NCBI GenBank assembly: GCA_029257865.1
Contig: JARIAN010000062.1
Location: 1-64,000, forward strand
Direction of reading: 5' to 3'
DNA length: 64,000 nt
From: Phocaeicola sp.
GTDB taxonomy: Bacteria; Bacteroidota; Bacteroidia; Bacteroidales; Bacteroidaceae
Position 1 is the first letter of the stretch, and each line of letters begins with the position of its first letter. This document shows, piece after piece, positions 62,172 through 64,000 of this stretch. Below the pieces are notes generated by a model that worked only from the letters and a program-made list of their open reading frames with translations, was not told the DNA's origin and ran no database searches. A program made the translations under genes and the position numbers.

Positions 62172-63365
62172 TTACAAGCCTAATTTTTTTGCGATATCAG
62201 CAGGGATAGCATCTTTATGAACCAAGATGTTCATTGTTTTGTAAGCAGCAAAAGCTTTAGATGCATACCAGATTCCCTTATATTTACCTTCTGTACCCCA
62301 AGAGTTCTTTACCATGAAGTATTCTTTACCGTTCTGGTCTTTAGCGATACCGTAAATCAGCATACCATGGTCATCAGTAGTTTCCCAGTTGTCGAATGCT
62401 TCCTGGCGCATTTCCTGAGTTACAGTAATTTCAGGAAGAGGTTTGCTTGTAAGTTCTTTACGTTTGTCAGAAGCGCTCTTGCCCAACCAGTGAGCCATAT
62501 CAGAGCCAGTCAGTTCTGCACCTTTTTCAGCATCTGGATAGACAGCAATACCGTCGCGTGTAAATCCCTGTTCGCTTACGTCAGCTCCCCAGGCAAAGGT
62601 ATATCCGGTCTTGACAGCATTGTCCATTACTGCCATTAGCTCTTCGATAGGCAAGTTGTAAGACAATGCATTACGCCAGTTGTCCTGTACTTCTACGTTG
62701 AACTGAGTATAGAATGGATGGTGAGTGTATGAAGTTAGTGATACATAGTCATCCATGTTCAGGCCAAGAGCTTCGTCTGCAAAAGTTCTCGGAGTATATT
62801 TCTTTCCTTTGTAAGTAAATTCAGTAGGACAAGCTCCCAGGTAGTTGTCGTAGATAGCAGTTACACCTTTTTTCCAAACAGATGAAAGTTTTTTGTGATT
62901 TCCTTTTCCGATAGCTTCTACATAAGCACCAGCCACTGCATCCAGTTCGCTATGGTTAGGTAGTGAGTCGCCATACATGATACCCGGCATTGCTTCCTGT
63001 GGCACCATACCATGTTTCTTGTAGCATACTACGATATCTTCAAAACTTCCGCCTGGAGAGAAAGAAGCGTCGCCATGGTAGCGTACATAGTTTTCAGCAC
63101 GTTCTACCATTGTATTGTGTACAACGAACATTTCAGAAAGGTCAAATTCACCCTTACCCTGGCGAAGCAGTTCAGCTTCTACAAATCCCAGTGTAGAGAA
63201 TGACCAACAAGTGCTTGAGCGGTGCTGGTCCTTAATAGAAGTGATAGGGTTTTCCTTCACAGTAGTAAATACGAATCCTTCATCTTTCTTGTCTTTTTTC
63301 GGAGATTTGGCAAATGCGTTGCTGCAGCAAACACCCAGAGCCAAAATAGCGATCAGTTTGTTCAT
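62172..63365 (-). CDS. Exported C1-family cysteine peptidase, bleomycin hydrolase type (397 aa)
   Basis: Papain-fold aminopeptidase of the PepC/bleomycin hydrolase group. Signal peptide of about 19 residues (MNKLIAILALGVCCSNAFA), so it acts in the periplasm or outside, whereas PepC is cytoplasmic. Catalytic residues: Cys in RSSTCWSFSTLGFVEAE (near residue 53), His in TDDHGMLIYG and Asn in VKNSWGTEG. It lies 38 bp downstream of the M24 aminopeptidase gene, which suggests joint use of peptides. Confidence 0.93.
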   Translation of the reverse strand: MNKLIAILALGVCCSNAFAKSPKKDKKDEGFVFTTVKENPITSIKDQHRSSTCWSFSTLGFVEAELLRQGKGEFDLSEMFVVHNTMVERAENYVRYHGDASFSPGGSFEDIVVCYKKHGMVPQEAMPGIMYGDSLPNHSELDAVAGAYVEAIGKGNHKKLSSVWKKGVTAIYDNYLGACPTEFTYKGKKYTPRTFADEALGLNMDDYVSLTSYTHHPFYTQFNVEVQDNWRNALSYNLPIEELMAVMDNAVKTGYTFAWGADVSEQGFTRDGIAVYPDAEKGAELTGSDMAHWLGKSASDKRKELTSKPLPEITVTQEMRQEAFDNWETTDDHGMLIYGIAKDQNGKEYFMVKNSWGTEGKYKGIWYASKAFAAYKTMNILVHKDAIPADIAKKLGL

Positions 63366-63403
63366 TTCAGTTTGTTCTTTTTTTATTGTTATTATTATTG
63401 ATT

Positions 63404-64000
63404 TTATTCATTCATGATTTTTTCTACATCTTCTATGGTAATAGGGATGCGCTTGTGTCCTGTAAAGCGTGAACCGTCGGCTGTAATCAGGATATCGTCT
63501 TCCAGGCGGATGCCTCCAAAGTCTTTGAATTTGTCGATGGCATCATAGTTGAGGAAGTCTGTATGTAGGTTTTCCGTTCTCCATTTATCTATCAGGGCAG
63601 GAATAAAGTAACATCCAGGTTCGTCAGTGATAACAAAGCCTTCTTGCAGGCGTCTTCCCATACGTAGAGAGGCTAACCCAAACTGTTCTGACGGACGGAT
63701 TTCATCGTCATATCCTACGTAGCATTGTCCTAAGTCCTCCATGTCGTGTACGTCAATACCCATCATGTGTCCTAATCCGTGAGGCATAAACAGGGCATGA
63801 GCTCCAGCAGCTACAGCTTCTTCCACGTTTCCTTTCATGAGTCCCAAATCTTTAAGTCCCTGTGCCAGCACCTTACAAACCTCTAAATGTACCGATTGGT
63901 AGGTTATTCCTGGGCGGGTAAGTGTCAGAGCATGGTCATGGCAAGCTAGCACGATACTATATATATCTTTTTGTCTGCTGCTGAATTTTCCGCCTACAGG
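63404..64000 (-). CDS. M24 Xaa-Pro aminopeptidase, C-terminal part (cut by window end)
   Basis: The frame is open to the window edge; the N-terminal domain lies outside. It releases N-terminal residues before proline. Metal ligands seen: His in MPHGLGHMMGIDVHD, Glu in VITDEPGCYF and Glu in GIRLEDDILIT. The reading begins at the edge with PVGGKFSSRQKDIYS, so the internal Met at 63952 is not the start. Confidence 0.92.
   Translation of the reverse strand, partial: PVGGKFSSRQKDIYSIVLACHDHALTLTRPGITYQSVHLEVCKVLAQGLKDLGLMKGNVEEAVAAGAHALFMPHGLGHMMGIDVHDMEDLGQCYVGYDDEIRPSEQFGLASLRMGRRLQEGFVITDEPGCYFIPALIDKWRTENLHTDFLNYDAIDKFKDFGGIRLEDDILITADGSRFTGHKRIPITIEDVEKIMNE

Overview
The window is chromosomal DNA from a gut Bacteroidales bacterium, most likely Bacteroides or Phocaeicola. 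The support is a SusC/SusD pair, the Bacteroidota order of the division and cell-wall (dcw) cluster, the glycine-lipid genes glsA-glsB, host-glycan enzymes, and repeated use of the Bacteroides promoter -7 box (TAnnTTTG) ahead of most transcription units. No species can be assigned from the sequence alone.

1-13.9 kb is an accessory island. It holds at least five intact short genes for double-glycine-leader peptides plus a sixth broken by a one-base deletion in a run of A. It also encodes a full type I export machine: an HlyD-type adaptor, an ABC transporter with an intact C39 leader peptidase, and a TolC-type outer-membrane channel. Two small membrane proteins could be immunity proteins. Three transcription units here, and a decayed fourth, share one promoter layout: three TAAC boxes exactly 11 bp apart, with the TTTG of the -7 box ending at base 56. 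A SusD/SusC operon on the opposite strand lies between the working channel gene and the 3' scrap of a second channel gene. This looks like a peptide toxin or signal system with its own regulon, and it is the most interesting part of the window.

14-18.5 kb holds gyrB, rpsT, tRNA-Glu, recO and yqeY. Three tandem copies of a roughly 118-bp unit centred on a palindrome lie between recO and yqeY. 18.5-33.5 kb is the dcw cluster on the minus strand: rsmH, ftsL-like, ftsI, murE, mraY, murD, ftsW, murG, murC, ftsQ, ftsA, ftsZ, then yqeY. mraZ is not in its usual place, and ftsA carries a long charged coiled-coil insert.

33.9-40 kb holds glsA-glsB (glycine lipid synthesis), dgt, two FKBP-type isomerases, a sirtuin and a rubredoxin. 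40.2-50.9 kb is a glycan and uronate region: a Ser-type sulfatase overlapping a GH89 alpha-N-acetylglucosaminidase, a GDSL esterase, a Kelch mutarotase, and then an operon of a KduD-like dehydrogenase, a DUF4861 lipoprotein, a galactitol-type EIIC permease and a KduI isomerase that carries a signal peptide. 51.1-58.2 kb has two identical tRNA-Gln genes and the operon rsfS-ftsH-cdsA-ravA-viaA. 58.2-64 kb has recQ, recJ, a secreted C1 peptidase and the C-terminal part of an M24 aminopeptidase that runs off the window.

Three intergenic regions (13.35, 40.0 and 51.0 kb) carry related arrays of degenerate, spacer-free 22-bp units with an A-tract and an ATATGCCG core.
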